Assembly (NCBI GenBank): GCA_003001795.1
Contig: PVNI01000014.1
Coordinates: forward strand, 1 to 64,000
Direction of reading: 5' to 3'
Length of the DNA: 64,000 nucleotides
From: Actinomadura viridilutea
Lineage (GTDB): Bacteria; Actinomycetota; Actinomycetes; Streptosporangiales; Streptosporangiaceae
Every line of letters begins with the position of its first letter. Position 1 is the stretch's first letter. Below, piece by piece: positions 8,066 to 17,199 of the stretch. Made by a program: the position numbers and the translations under genes. The notes beneath the pieces are model-generated. The model had not been told where the DNA came from. It saw only the letters and a program-made list of their open reading frames with translations, and made no database searches.

Positions 8066-10984
8066 TCAGCGCGTGACGAGCCCCTCGCGGTGGGCCACCG
8101 CGGCGGCCTGGGTGCGGCTGGCGACGCCCAGCTTGGCGAGGATGTTGGAGACGTGGACGCTGGCCGTCTTCGGGGAGATGAACAGGGCCTCGGCGATCTG
8201 CCGGTTGTTGCGGCCCTCGGCGACCAGGCGGAGGACCTCCCGTTCGCGGGCGGTGAGCGCGCCGAGCGGCCCCGCGGCCGCGGCGGCGGACGCGGCGGCC
8301 AGGCGGGCCCGGACGCCCAGGTCGCGGAGCGCGTGCAGCAGGGGCCGGGCGCCGAGACGTTCGGCGGCCGCGACGCCGCGGCGCCACTGCGCCGCGGCCT
8401 CGTCGCGGTCGCCCTTCTCGGCGAGGGCCTCGGCCAGGCGCCAGCGGGACCGGGCGACCTCGTAGACGAAGCCGCCGCCGGGCGCGCCGTACTCGAACGC
8501 GGTGACCGTCCGGCGCCACAGCTCCGGGTCGTTGGCGCCGCGGGCCCGCGCGTGCTCGGCCTCGGCGCGGGCGAGCCAGGCGTGGCCCTCCACGCCGAGC
8601 CACGCCCGGGGGAGGCCGTCCAGCGTGGTGGAGGCGGCGGTCCGGGCGCGCGCGAGCAGATCGTCGGCGGCGCCCGAGGAGGAGCCGAGGTCGGCGTGGG
8701 CCCATAGACCGGTGGCGGCGATGCGGATGGCCGAGGCGTCCCCCGGGGCCAGCACGTCCAGCACGGCGGTGACGTGGTCCAGCGCGGCGTCCGGATCGCC
8801 GTTCCACAGCGCGCGCTCGGCCGCCAGCCCGCGGGATATATAGGTGAGCAGGTCGTCCTGGCCCCACAGCGGCTCGATCCAGCGCAGCCGTTCGGCGGCG
8901 GCGTCGCTGCCCTGCGCGACCTCCAGGAACAGCGCGTACGCCGACACCTGCGCCTCGGCGGGGCGGGCGACGCGGATGCCGAAGTCGGCGGCCAGGCGGG
9001 CCGCGTGCTCCCACTCCCCGGCGGTGTAGTGGATCAGATAGCGCAGGAAGCGCAGGTTCACCCCGTAGGTGGACCAGCCGAGGCCGTTGTCGAGGGTGAA
9101 GCGCACGGCCTGCTCGGCGACCTCGGCGGCGCCCGCCAGGTCGCCGCGGTCGAACACGGCCCGGGCGTGGTGGAACGCCGCCCGCAGCGCCACCGCGAAG
9201 TTGCCCGCGTCCACGGCCAGATCGCGGGCGCGCGCGAACAGGTCCCGCGTCTCCAGGCCGGCCTCGCGTTCCTCGCGGTACACCCCCAGCGTCACCAGGG
9301 CGCTGGCCTCGGCGTCGGCGGCGCCGGCGGCGCGGGCGGCGGCGACGGCCTCCTCGGCGAGGGCGGGCAGGTCGTCGCCGTGCCTGCGCTCCATCGGACC
9401 GCCGTGCACCCTGGGCAGCAGCGACCGGACGTAGGTTGCCAGCGCGGCGGCCCGCTCCGGGGTGGGCGGGTCGGCGGGCAGCATGTCGACGGCCTCGCGC
9501 GCGATGTCGGCGGCCTCGGCGTTCATGTCGAGGTCGCCGAGGTAGTACGCCAGCTGCTCGCGCAGCAGCGCGCCGAGGCGCACGTCGCCGGGGTCGGCCG
9601 CCTCCAGCAGCCGACGCAGCCGGGAGATGGCCCGCCGCACCTCGCCGCACCGCCCGCACGCGCGCACCGCGGCCAACGCCAGGTCGACGCGGGTGCAGCC
9701 GGACGCGGTCTCGGGGTCGGGCACGGCCTCCCACAGCGACAGCGCGCGGTCGTAGTGCTCCAGCGCCTCGGCGGGGGCGCCCATCCGTTCGGCCTCGCGT
9801 CCCGCCCGCACGGACGCGGCGAACGCCACCGGCAGGTCGTGCGCGGCCAGGCTGTGGTAGGCGAGCTCGGCGGCCGGCCCCGACCGGTCGGCCAGCAGGG
9901 CGGCGAACGCGGCGTGCAGGCGGGTCCGCTCGCCCGGCAGCAGGTCGGCGTACACGGCCTCGCGCAGCAGCGCGTGCCGGAAGACGTAGCCGTCCCCGTC
10001 GGGCAGCAGCTGCCGGTGCGAGACGACCTCCCGCAGGGCCGCCCCGACCGCGGCCTCCTCCAGCCCGGACACCCGGCGGACGAGCTCGTCGCCCACCCGG
10101 CGCCCGGCCACCGCCGCCGCCCGCACCACGCGCTGCGCGTCGTCGCCGAGGCGCTCGAGCCGGGCGAGCAGCAGGTCGGCGAGCCCGGCGGGCAGGTCCT
10201 CGCCGGTGGCGGCCGCCGCGTACAGCTCCGCGGCGTAGAAGGGGTTGCCCTCCGAGCGGGCGTGCACCCGTTCGGCCAGCTCGGGGGAGAGGTCCTCGCC
10301 CTCGGACAGCGCGGCGAGATACTCGGCGGTCTCGTCGGGGGCGAACGGGCGCAGCTCGACGGCCGACACGTCCGGCACGCGCAGCAGCTCGGCGATCACC
10401 GGGCGCATCGGGTGGCGCCGGTGCAGGTCGTCGGATCTGTACGTGCCGACCAGGCAGACCCGCTCCCGCTGCAGCACCCGGCTGAGGAACGTCAGCAGGT
10501 GGCGGGTCGACGTGTCCGCCCAGTGCAGGTCCTCCAGCACGAGCAGCACCGGACGGGTGCTCCCCAGCTCCCCGAGCAGCCCGAGCGCGGCGCCGAAGAG
10601 CCGCTGCTGATCCAGCTCGGAGGCGTCGCCGCGGCCGCCGTCGCCGTCCGGCAGCAGCCGCCGCAGCACAGGCCGGGACTCGAGGGCCGCGCGCACCGCC
10701 TCGCCTTGCCGGGGGTCGCGGACGCCCCGCCACAGCGCGTCGGCGAGCGGCAGGTACGGCATGCTCTCGCCGAGCTCGGCGCACTGCCCGACCAGGACGG
10801 CGCAGCCGCGCTCGCGCGCGATGCCGGCCAGCGCGGTCACCAGGTGCGTCTTGCCGATCCCGGCGTCCCCGCTCACCAGCACCGTCGCGGCGCTCTCGGC
10901 GGCGGCCCGGTCCAGCGCGGCGGTCAGCGCGGCCAGTTCGGCCCGCCTGCCGATCAGCACGTCCTCCCGCCGGTCCTCCGCCAC
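8066..10984 (-). CDS. LAL-family (large ATP-binding LuxR) transcriptional regulator
   Basis: This 972-residue regulator starts with an AAA/NTPase module (Walker A GDAGIGKT at 39-46; LLVLEDLHWAD Walker B). A long alpha-helical TPR-like middle follows. The last ~63 residues are a LuxR helix-turn-helix (LTAREREVLRLVAEG, then NRQIAEALFISPKTASVHVSNIL). LAL proteins are typical pathway-specific activators of actinomycete secondary metabolism. The start is a GTG. It lies one gene away from the NRPS operon, so a role in switching that cluster is plausible but unproven. It is transcribed in the same direction as the protease and glycosyltransferase. Confidence 0.93.
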   Translation of the reverse strand: MAEDRREDVLIGRRAELAALTAALDRAAAESAATVLVSGDAGIGKTHLVTALAGIARERGCAVLVGQCAELGESMPYLPLADALWRGVRDPRQGEAVRAALESRPVLRRLLPDGDGGRGDASELDQQRLFGAALGLLGELGSTRPVLLVLEDLHWADTSTRHLLTFLSRVLQRERVCLVGTYRSDDLHRRHPMRPVIAELLRVPDVSAVELRPFAPDETAEYLAALSEGEDLSPELAERVHARSEGNPFYAAELYAAAATGEDLPAGLADLLLARLERLGDDAQRVVRAAAVAGRRVGDELVRRVSGLEEAAVGAALREVVSHRQLLPDGDGYVFRHALLREAVYADLLPGERTRLHAAFAALLADRSGPAAELAYHSLAAHDLPVAFAASVRAGREAERMGAPAEALEHYDRALSLWEAVPDPETASGCTRVDLALAAVRACGRCGEVRRAISRLRRLLEAADPGDVRLGALLREQLAYYLGDLDMNAEAADIAREAVDMLPADPPTPERAAALATYVRSLLPRVHGGPMERRHGDDLPALAEEAVAAARAAGAADAEASALVTLGVYREEREAGLETRDLFARARDLAVDAGNFAVALRAAFHHARAVFDRGDLAGAAEVAEQAVRFTLDNGLGWSTYGVNLRFLRYLIHYTAGEWEHAARLAADFGIRVARPAEAQVSAYALFLEVAQGSDAAAERLRWIEPLWGQDDLLTYISRGLAAERALWNGDPDAALDHVTAVLDVLAPGDASAIRIAATGLWAHADLGSSSGAADDLLARARTAASTTLDGLPRAWLGVEGHAWLARAEAEHARARGANDPELWRRTVTAFEYGAPGGGFVYEVARSRWRLAEALAEKGDRDEAAAQWRRGVAAAERLGARPLLHALRDLGVRARLAAASAAAAAGPLGALTAREREVLRLVAEGRNNRQIAEALFISPKTASVHVSNILAKLGVASRTQAAAVAHREGLVTR

Positions 10985-11041
10985 ACCGCGAGTATCGCAC
11001 CGGGCAACGGGTGCCCGGGCCCGCTTGCGACGGCCCGGACG

Positions 11042-12331
11042 TCAGCTCGTCAACGCCGCGGCCGGCTCGGATTCGCGGGCCTGGGCGGGCACGGCGGGCT
11101 CGGCGCGCCGCTCGGGCCCGGCGCCGCGGCGGCGCTCGGGCTCCGCGTCCGGGAGGAGCCGGGCGTAGGCGCGCAGGGTCTCGGCGGCGATGCGCTCCCA
11201 GGAGTACCGGGAGTGGGCGCGGTCGGCGGCGGCGATGGCGAACGCGTGCCGGGTGGTCTCCTCGGCCAGCAGCCGCCGCACCGCGCGGCCGATCTCCACC
11301 GGGCGTTCGGCGGGCACGTGCAGGCCGGTGATGTGGTCCAGGACGCTGTCGGCGTTGCCGCCGACCGGGGTCGTCACCACGGGGACGCCGCAGGCCATCG
11401 CCTCCAGCGCCGCCCGCGGCTCGGGCCGGTCGGGCGACAGGCACAGCGCAAGCCGGGCGGTGCGCAGCAGCTTGGGCAGGGACCGGCGGGGCATCCGGCC
11501 CATGAAGATCACCCGGTCGGCGACGTGCAGCCGCTTGGCCAGCATCCGCAGCCGGTGCGCGGCCGGGTCGTGCTCCAGCTCCCGGCGGGCCGGGCCGCCC
11601 GCGACGGCCAGCTCCGCGCCGGGCACGTTGACCAGCGTGCGGATCGCGGTGGCCACGCCGCCGTCGGCGAGGTCGCGGCACACGGTCACCAGGCGGGACC
11701 GGTCGCCGTGCGGCAGCGTCGGGCCGGCCTGGCTGAAGTGCTCGCCGTCCACCCCGTACGGGATGACGCCGATCTTGGGGCGGGGGACGCCGAGGCGCAC
11801 CAGCGCGTCCGCCTCCTGCTCGCTGCCGGCCAGCACGGCGTCCGCGCCGCGGCCCAGCGCGGCCTCCAGCCGGACGCGGGCGGGGTGCACCGGACGTCCG
11901 GCGCGGCGCTCGACGGTGCCGAGCCCGTGGTAGCTCTGCACGAACGGAACGCCCAGCTCCCTGGCCACCGCGCAGGCCGCCAGCCCCTCGATCCAGCCGT
12001 GGGCGTGCACCACGTCGGGACGCCCGGCGCCCGACCAGCGGCGCCGCAGCCCGTCGGCCATGTCGCGGACGTGCCGCACCAGGTCGTGCTCGGCCAGCGG
12101 GCGCGGCGGCCCGGCGTCGAGCAGCCGCAGCGCGGCGCCCGGTCCCAGCCGCGTCCGCTCGCGTGCCGCGTCGTCGTAGCGGCGCGCGTACACCGTCACG
12201 TGGTTCCGCCGGTCGCCGTCGCGCACCGGCCGCGCCAGGGCGCAGGCCAGCTCGCGGACCACCGACGCCTGGGGGTGCTCCCCGCTGAGGGCGGACATCG
12301 AGACCAACGCGATGTTCAGGGAGCAGTTCAT
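11042..12331 (-). CDS. Glycosyltransferase family 4 (GT-B fold)
   Basis: This 429-residue GT4 enzyme has the N-terminal ALVSMSALSGEHPQ segment, DVVHAHGWIEGL, IPYGVDGEHF at the domain linker and the nucleotide-sugar motif around PEPRAALEAMACGVPVVTTP followed by GGNADSV. The last ~30 residues are charged and variable. Acceptor and sugar cannot be deduced. Its ATG has GGAGGT about eight bases upstream. The gene is divergent from the GGCT-like gene at 12496. It follows 57 bases ahead of the LAL regulator on the same strand, so the two may be co-transcribed. Confidence 0.88.
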   Translation of the reverse strand: MNCSLNIALVSMSALSGEHPQASVVRELACALARPVRDGDRRNHVTVYARRYDDAARERTRLGPGAALRLLDAGPPRPLAEHDLVRHVRDMADGLRRRWSGAGRPDVVHAHGWIEGLAACAVARELGVPFVQSYHGLGTVERRAGRPVHPARVRLEAALGRGADAVLAGSEQEADALVRLGVPRPKIGVIPYGVDGEHFSQAGPTLPHGDRSRLVTVCRDLADGGVATAIRTLVNVPGAELAVAGGPARRELEHDPAAHRLRMLAKRLHVADRVIFMGRMPRRSLPKLLRTARLALCLSPDRPEPRAALEAMACGVPVVTTPVGGNADSVLDHITGLHVPAERPVEIGRAVRRLLAEETTRHAFAIAAADRAHSRYSWERIAAETLRAYARLLPDAEPERRRGAGPERRAEPAVPAQARESEPAAALTS

Positions 12332-12495
12332 GACACAGACCTCCGAAAGTGCTGCAGGCGCAAATCTGGAGGTATCTGCGTCTTAGACACCCGCTCGACG
12401 TGATCCCTTTCCGGCGCGCCCAGGGATCAAACCTCCGAACCGTGCGACACCCGGAACGGCGTACATGAGCGACGTGTGGGGACAGTGGTGCCGCC

Positions 12496-13275
12496 GTGAC
12501 CGAAATTTTGCGGCGCATGCCCTCTGACCTGGCGTTGGACGGTCAAAGCATGGGAGATCGGCGGCAATACTGGGTCACCGTGTGTGCAGACCTTCTGTGG
12601 TATGTGGCGTACGGCTCCAACCTGGCGCGCGACCGGTTCGCCTGCTATCTCTCCGGCGGACGTCCCGAGGGAGCCATGCGCCACTACAACGGCTGCCGCG
12701 ACCCACGGCCCGCGCGCGCCGAGCACCCGACGATGCTGCCCGGCGGCGTCTACTTCGCCTTCAACTCCCTGACCTGGGGCGGCGGCATGGCGTTCTACGA
12801 CCCCGAGCTGCCGGGGCGCACGGCCGCCCGCGCCTACCTGGTGACGCGCGAGCAGTTCTGCGACGTGCTGGCGCAGGAGATGCGCCGCGAGGCGGGCGAG
12901 GACGCCGACCTGTCCGTCGCGCTCGCCACCGGGCGGCAGCGGCTCGGCCCCGGGCACTATGAGACGGTCCTGAAGGTCGGCGAGCGGGACGGGTATCCGA
13001 TGCTGACCTTCACCGCACCGCACGGAGTGGGACGGGCGGTGCTCAACGCCCCGTCCGTCCCGTACCTGACCATGCTGGCGCGCGGCCTGCGCGACGCCCA
13101 CGGCTGGAAGAGCGGCCAGATCGCCGCCTACCTGCGCGCCTGCCCGGGGGCCCGCGACGTCTGGTCCGAACCGGCGATCGCCGCCCTGCTGCGTCGCGGC
13201 GCGGCCGCCGCCGCGTCCGCGTTCTCGGCCTTCCGGCCGGGTCCGGGTCTCCCGCTGGAGCCCGCCGCCGGATAG
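12496..13275 (+). CDS. Gamma-glutamylcyclotransferase-fold protein of unknown substrate
   Basis: The recognisable part begins near 12598 with WYVAYGSNLARDRF, which matches the YxxYGSNL phosphate-binding loop of the GGCT superfamily. It continues with a beta-barrel-like sequence (GGVYFAFNSLTWGGGMAFYDPE). The C-terminal ~70 residues are an extra helical region ending in an Ala-rich tail. Homologues in actinomycetes are often annotated only as hypothetical proteins, and the substrate is unknown. The start is uncertain: GTG 12496 opens the frame, but ATG 12517 and ATG 12550 are also possible, and no site has a convincing ribosome-binding sequence. It is divergent from the glycosyltransferase. Confidence 0.72.
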   Translation: MTEILRRMPSDLALDGQSMGDRRQYWVTVCADLLWYVAYGSNLARDRFACYLSGGRPEGAMRHYNGCRDPRPARAEHPTMLPGGVYFAFNSLTWGGGMAFYDPELPGRTAARAYLVTREQFCDVLAQEMRREAGEDADLSVALATGRQRLGPGHYETVLKVGERDGYPMLTFTAPHGVGRAVLNAPSVPYLTMLARGLRDAHGWKSGQIAAYLRACPGARDVWSEPAIAALLRRGAAAAASAFSAFRPGPGLPLEPAAG

Positions 13276-13285
13276 CGTCGTCGCC

Positions 13286-13750
13286 ATGAACGTCGGCGAC
13301 GTGGTGGACGACTTCGAGCTCCCCGACGAGACCGGACGGCTCCGCAGCCTCAGCGGCCTGCTGGCGGACGGCCCCGTCGTGCTGTTCTTCTATCCGGCCG
13401 CGATGACCGCGGGCTGCACGGCCGAGGCGTGCCGCTTCCGCGACGTGGCCGCCGAGTTCGCCGCCCTCGGCGCGCAACCGGTCGGCATCAGCGGTGACCC
13501 GGTGGACAAGCAGAAGGCGTTCGCCGACAAGCACTCCCTCGGCTACCCCCTGCTGTCGGACGCGGACGGGACCGTGCGGACCCGCTTCGGCGTCAAGCGC
13601 GGCGCCCTGGCGCTGACGCCCACCAAGCGGCAGACCTTCGTGATCGACACGGACCGCCGCATCCTGGAGATCGTCAAGAGCGAGATCCGCATGAACGTCC
13701 ACGCCGACCGCGCCCTCGACGCCCTCCGCCGCCGCGCCGCGTCCGCCTGA
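13286..13750 (+). CDS. Peroxiredoxin, BCP/PrxQ type
   Basis: This is a 154-residue thioredoxin-fold peroxiredoxin. The peroxidatic Cys44 and a resolving Cys49 five residues later (GCTAEACRFRD) are the atypical 2-Cys arrangement of the BCP/PrxQ group. The PVVLFFYPAAMTAGC stretch carries the active-site loop, with Ala replacing the usual Lys before Met-Thr-Ala-Gly. It should reduce hydroperoxides using thioredoxin in the cytoplasm. It starts 10 bases after the GGCT-like gene and is probably co-transcribed with it. Confidence 0.93.
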   Translation: MNVGDVVDDFELPDETGRLRSLSGLLADGPVVLFFYPAAMTAGCTAEACRFRDVAAEFAALGAQPVGISGDPVDKQKAFADKHSLGYPLLSDADGTVRTRFGVKRGALALTPTKRQTFVIDTDRRILEIVKSEIRMNVHADRALDALRRRAASA

Positions 13751-14540
13751 CCCGCCCCTGAGCGCGCGGCACCAGCGGACGCCCATGGTCGAACGCCCCG
13801 GGCAGTGAACGACCTCCTGCCAGTCGCCCAGGCGGCACACCCGCGCCAGGTCGCGGGTCGCGCGTGGTGTGACGTCGCCATGTTCGCGTCCATTGCGCGG
13901 GCCGCCGCGTCCGCGTGATTGGGGGCGGGCACGCCGGGCTGTGGGGAATCTCCCGTCGGCGGCCGTCGCGAGCGGCTCGGACCGGCGCGCCCGTCCGGGT
14001 GCGGGGCGTGCGAAGTCATGTGACGTCGCACATGTTCGCTTCCATTGCGACAGCCGTTGGCAGGTGCTGCCGCGTGTGGCGTGGGGCCGCGAGGGTGCGG
14101 TGACCGGCAGGGAGCAGTTCTGTCGCCACGAGGCAGGATCGTGCGTCACCGGGGTCAGACGTGCGGAGTGGCGAGCGGGCGATGTTCTTCTGGTGCTACC
14201 TGCGATGGTCGTTTTGGGGCGGGTGAGGGGGAGCGTCCGGCTGGGCTTGAGCCGTGGGGGCCGTGCTGTCCGTATGGGGGAGCGGACCTGATCGTGAGTG
14301 AACGGTCGGCGCACCGTTTCGGGGGCTTTATGTGACCCGCGCAACGTGATCGGCGCAACTTCGGGTCAGGGGGATCTTCCCGCTGAGACGCCCCCGTCGG
14401 CTCCGGCATTTCACTACGATCAGCCGATATCAGGACCGGTACGACATGTCGCATATGTACTGTTCGTATCGTTTTCGACAGTCTCTTTGATCCGGCCGGT
14501 CCGCCGGACATTCGCCATAAAAGGGGAGAGAACGCGAGCT
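13751..14540. other. 790-bp non-coding interval with a diverged 30-bp direct repeat
   Basis: No reading frame here has credible coding character. The interval holds two near-identical 30-31-base copies 151 bases apart, described separately. It becomes more AT-rich towards the MscS gene, which fits a promoter region between about 14400 and 14520. Confidence 0.6.
13868..14049. repeat. Direct repeat pair (30/31 bp) containing TGACGTCGC
   Basis: Copy one is 13868-13897 and copy two is 14019-14049. They share TGTGACGTCGC, then CATGTTCGC, then TCCATTGCG. They differ by one inserted base and one substitution. Similarity between the flanks falls off quickly, so the shared unit looks like a discrete element. 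Function is unknown. Confidence 0.75.
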
Positions 14541-15590
14541 ATGCCTGACTCGTTGGAGTGGGGCTCGGTCATCGCCGCCGCGGTGATCATGGTGGTCGCC
14601 GTCGTGATCGCGGTCGTCCTGCGCATACTGTCGGGACGGCTGGCCCGGCGGGCCAGGGACACCCGGTGGGCCTGGGACGACCTGGTCGCCCGGCTGCTGC
14701 ACGACCTGGCGCTGCCGCTGGCGCTGCTGTGCGGCGCGTGGCTGGCGGCCAACGTGCTGCGCCTCACTCCCCGCACGCTGGACATCACCGGCCGGGTGCT
14801 GGCCGCGGTGACCGTGATGCTCGTCGCGTTCGCGCTGGCCCGGATGGGCGCGGGCATCGTCGCGTCGACCGCCCTCGGCCGCCAGAACTCGGGCGCCAGC
14901 GCGACGATCTTCGCCAACATCACCCGCACGGTGGTGATCGGCGTCGGCCTGCTGGTGATGCTGCAGACCCTCGGCGTGTCGATCGCGCCGGTGCTCGGCG
15001 CCCTGGGCGTCGGCGGTCTGGCCGTGGCGCTGGCGCTGCAGGACACCCTGGCCAACCTGTTCGCGGGCGTGCACGTGCTGGCCTCCAAGACGATCGAGCC
15101 GGGCGACTACATCAAACTCAGCACCGGCCAGGAGGGCTACGTCGTCGACATCAACTGGCGCAACACCTCGATCCGCACCCTGTCGGACAACATCGAGGTC
15201 ATCCCGAACCAGCGGTTCTCCGACACGATCCTGACCAACTACCACCGGCCGGCCCAGGAGATGTCGCTGATCATCCCGTGCCGCGTCGCCCCCGACAGCG
15301 ACCTGGACAAGGTGGAGCAGGTGGTGATCGAGGTCGGCCAGGAGGTGATGGCCGAGGACGAGGGCGGTGTGAAGGACGCCCAGACGCTGGTGCGCTTCCA
15401 CACCTTCGCCGAGTCCAGCATCGACTTCAACGTGATCCTGCGGATCAACGAGTTCGGCGAGCAGTTCCGCATCAAGAGCGAGTTCCTCAAGCGGCTGCAC
15501 CGCCGCTTCCGGGACGAGGGCATCGAGATCCCCCTCCCCATGCGCCGCCTCGTCGTCGACGGCGACCAGCCCGCCCATCTGCTCAGCTGA
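14541..15590 (+). CDS. Small-conductance mechanosensitive channel (MscS family)
   Basis: This 349-residue inner-membrane protein has an N-terminal hydrophobic helix (residues ~8-30), two more helices, and the pore-lining TM3 with the Gly/Ala-rich pattern ending LGALGVGGLAVALALQDTLANLFAG. The MscS beta domain follows (ASKTIEPGDYIKL...GYVVDINWRNTSIRT) and then the cytoplasmic vestibule. Such channels open under membrane tension to release solutes during hypo-osmotic shock. ATG 14541 is chosen because GGGGAGAG lies ten bases upstream and the first helix then begins at once. It converges with the ATPase-ankyrin gene. Confidence 0.94.
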   Translation: MPDSLEWGSVIAAAVIMVVAVVIAVVLRILSGRLARRARDTRWAWDDLVARLLHDLALPLALLCGAWLAANVLRLTPRTLDITGRVLAAVTVMLVAFALARMGAGIVASTALGRQNSGASATIFANITRTVVIGVGLLVMLQTLGVSIAPVLGALGVGGLAVALALQDTLANLFAGVHVLASKTIEPGDYIKLSTGQEGYVVDINWRNTSIRTLSDNIEVIPNQRFSDTILTNYHRPAQEMSLIIPCRVAPDSDLDKVEQVVIEVGQEVMAEDEGGVKDAQTLVRFHTFAESSIDFNVILRINEFGEQFRIKSEFLKRLHRRFRDEGIEIPLPMRRLVVDGDQPAHLLS

Positions 15591-15617
15591 CCGCGGCGGG
15601 GCCCGTCGGGGGCACCG

Positions 15618-16484
15618 TCAGGTGGCGGCGGCCTCCTCGAACCAGGCGAGGTACTCGGCCAGGCCGAACATCTGCGCGGTGTCGATCGCCGAGGGGCGCC
15701 CGGCGTGCGGGTCGGCGCCCGCGTCGAGCAGGGCCCGCACCACCTCCGGGTCCTGCTTGAACACCATCCCCGCCAGCGGGCGCTGGCCGCGGTCGTTGGC
15801 CCGGTCCGGATCGGCGCCGCGGGCCGCCAGGGCGCGGACCGTCTCGGCGTGGCCATGGCAGGCGGCCAGCATGAGCAGCGTGTCGCCCTTGTCGTCGGTG
15901 AGGTTCACCGGCGCCCCGGCGTCGACGTGCGCGGCCAGCTCCTCGGTCCGCCCCGCGCGCGCCAGCTCGAACATCCTGGTCGCGAACTCCTCCAGCACCG
16001 GGGCCGGCTCGCTCTCGACGCCCACGCCGCCGTCCCACCTGCCGTCGGGCGCGAGGTCGGCGAGCCGGCTGCCCAGCGAGCCGTGCCCGTAGTGCAGGTG
16101 CTTCTCCAGCGCCACGAGCGCGCCCCGCCGCGGGTGCACCGACCCGAACCGCACGGCGTCGGCCAGCGCCCGCATCAGCAGCAGCCCCCGGCCGTGCTCG
16201 GCCATCAGGGGGCCGGACCCGTCGCCGTCGCCGCCGAACCCGGGGCCCGAGTCGATCACCTTGATCACGCAGTGCTCGTCCAGGATGCCGACCCGCACGG
16301 TGTACTCCTCGCCGTCGGCGGCGTGGCGGATGGCGTTGGTGCAGGCCTCGGTGAGCAGCAGCTCGATGTCGCCGCGGATGGCGGCGTCCACGCCGAGGGT
16401 GCACAGGGACGAGTCGAGCAGGCGGCGCGCCGCGGGAACGCTCGCGGCGTCCCGCGGGAACCGAAGATCAAGGTTGATCTCCAT
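15618..16484 (-). CDS. RsbW-like ATPase domain fused to ankyrin repeats
   Basis: This 288-residue protein has two parts. Residues ~1-135 are a GHKL ATPase of the anti-sigma/serine-kinase type: N-box ELLLTEACTNAIRHA, G1 box DSGPGF, G2 box EHGRGLLLMRAL. After a short linker, residues ~165-280 contain about three ankyrin repeats (GDTLLMLAACHGHAETVRALAARGADP, then DRGQRPLAG, then LLDAGADPHAG). The ankyrin part resembles small free-standing actinomycete ankyrin proteins. ATG 16484 has GGAG five bases upstream; a GTG at 16520 would add 12 residues without a good ribosome site. The fusion suggests a protein-binding arm on a partner-switching regulator; the target is unknown. Confidence 0.9.
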   Translation of the reverse strand: MEINLDLRFPRDAASVPAARRLLDSSLCTLGVDAAIRGDIELLLTEACTNAIRHAADGEEYTVRVGILDEHCVIKVIDSGPGFGGDGDGSGPLMAEHGRGLLLMRALADAVRFGSVHPRRGALVALEKHLHYGHGSLGSRLADLAPDGRWDGGVGVESEPAPVLEEFATRMFELARAGRTEELAAHVDAGAPVNLTDDKGDTLLMLAACHGHAETVRALAARGADPDRANDRGQRPLAGMVFKQDPEVVRALLDAGADPHAGRPSAIDTAQMFGLAEYLAWFEEAAAT

Positions 16485-16583
16485 GTCGACTCCGGTGGAC
16501 TGGTGCTCTCTCTGAGCCACCCTGCCCGGGACGGGCGCCGCGAATCACGGACGGCGTGCCGAATCTCCTGCTCGTCGGCGGGA

Positions 16584-17144
16584 TCAGCCCGGCCAGGCGT
16601 CCTTGGCGACGATGTCGAGCACGAGGGCGCCGATGTTCCACGCGTCGTCGACCCCGCTGTGGTGCCGTCCCTCCAAGGGGATCCCCGCGTGCCGCAGCGC
16701 TCCGGCCATGCCGAGCTTGCGCGGCAGGCCGTGCGCCAGCGAGTAGGCCGCCTTGGCGTTGGTGTGGCGGTGTCCGAACGGGTAGCGCACACCGGCGGCG
16801 GCGCACTGGCGTTCGAACTGCCTGCGGTCGTAGTCGCCCCAGCTCGCCCAGGCCCTCGACCGCGAGAAGTGCTCGCGCTCCAGCAGCGCGCACGCCTCCG
16901 CGAACCCGATCCCGCCGTCCACCTCTTCCTGGGTGAGCCCGGTCAGCTCGGTGCAGAACGCGCTGACGGACGACCGCTCCGGCCGGACGAGCACGCGGTG
17001 CCGCTCCACCCGCTCGTGGGTCTCCAGGTCGACCACGCACAGGCCGATCTCGATGATCTCGCTGACCTGCCCGGCCGGCGGACGGCCCCGCCAGCAGGTG
17101 GCCTCCACGTCGACGACGTTGAGGAAGCGGTCATGGGGGTCCAT
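16584..17144 (-). CDS. DEDDh 3'-5' exonuclease, ERI1/KapD-like
   Basis: This 186-residue exonuclease has the DEDD residues in order: Asp-x-Glu in VVDVEATCW, Asp in SWGDYDRRQ, and His/Asp in HHSGVDDAWNI. The wording CTELTGLTQEEVD after the first motif is typical of the ERI1/3'hExo-like branch rather than of the DNA polymerase epsilon subunit. By family it trims 3' ends of RNA or DNA. It stands alone between the ankyrin fusion and ohrR and is preceded by no clear promoter. Confidence 0.88.
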   Translation of the reverse strand: MDPHDRFLNVVDVEATCWRGRPPAGQVSEIIEIGLCVVDLETHERVERHRVLVRPERSSVSAFCTELTGLTQEEVDGGIGFAEACALLEREHFSRSRAWASWGDYDRRQFERQCAAAGVRYPFGHRHTNAKAAYSLAHGLPRKLGMAGALRHAGIPLEGRHHSGVDDAWNIGALVLDIVAKDAWPG

Positions 17145-17199
17145 GCCCCGGCACGGTAGCGCCCGGCCCCGCGCGTCGGCGATCGGTTTTCCGGGGCGC

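Noticed and set aside
12427..13287. Minus-strand 286-residue frame opposite the GGCT-like gene
   Set aside because: No domain; low-complexity Arg/Gly/Ala content typical of antisense frames, while the plus strand has the YVAYGSNL motif.
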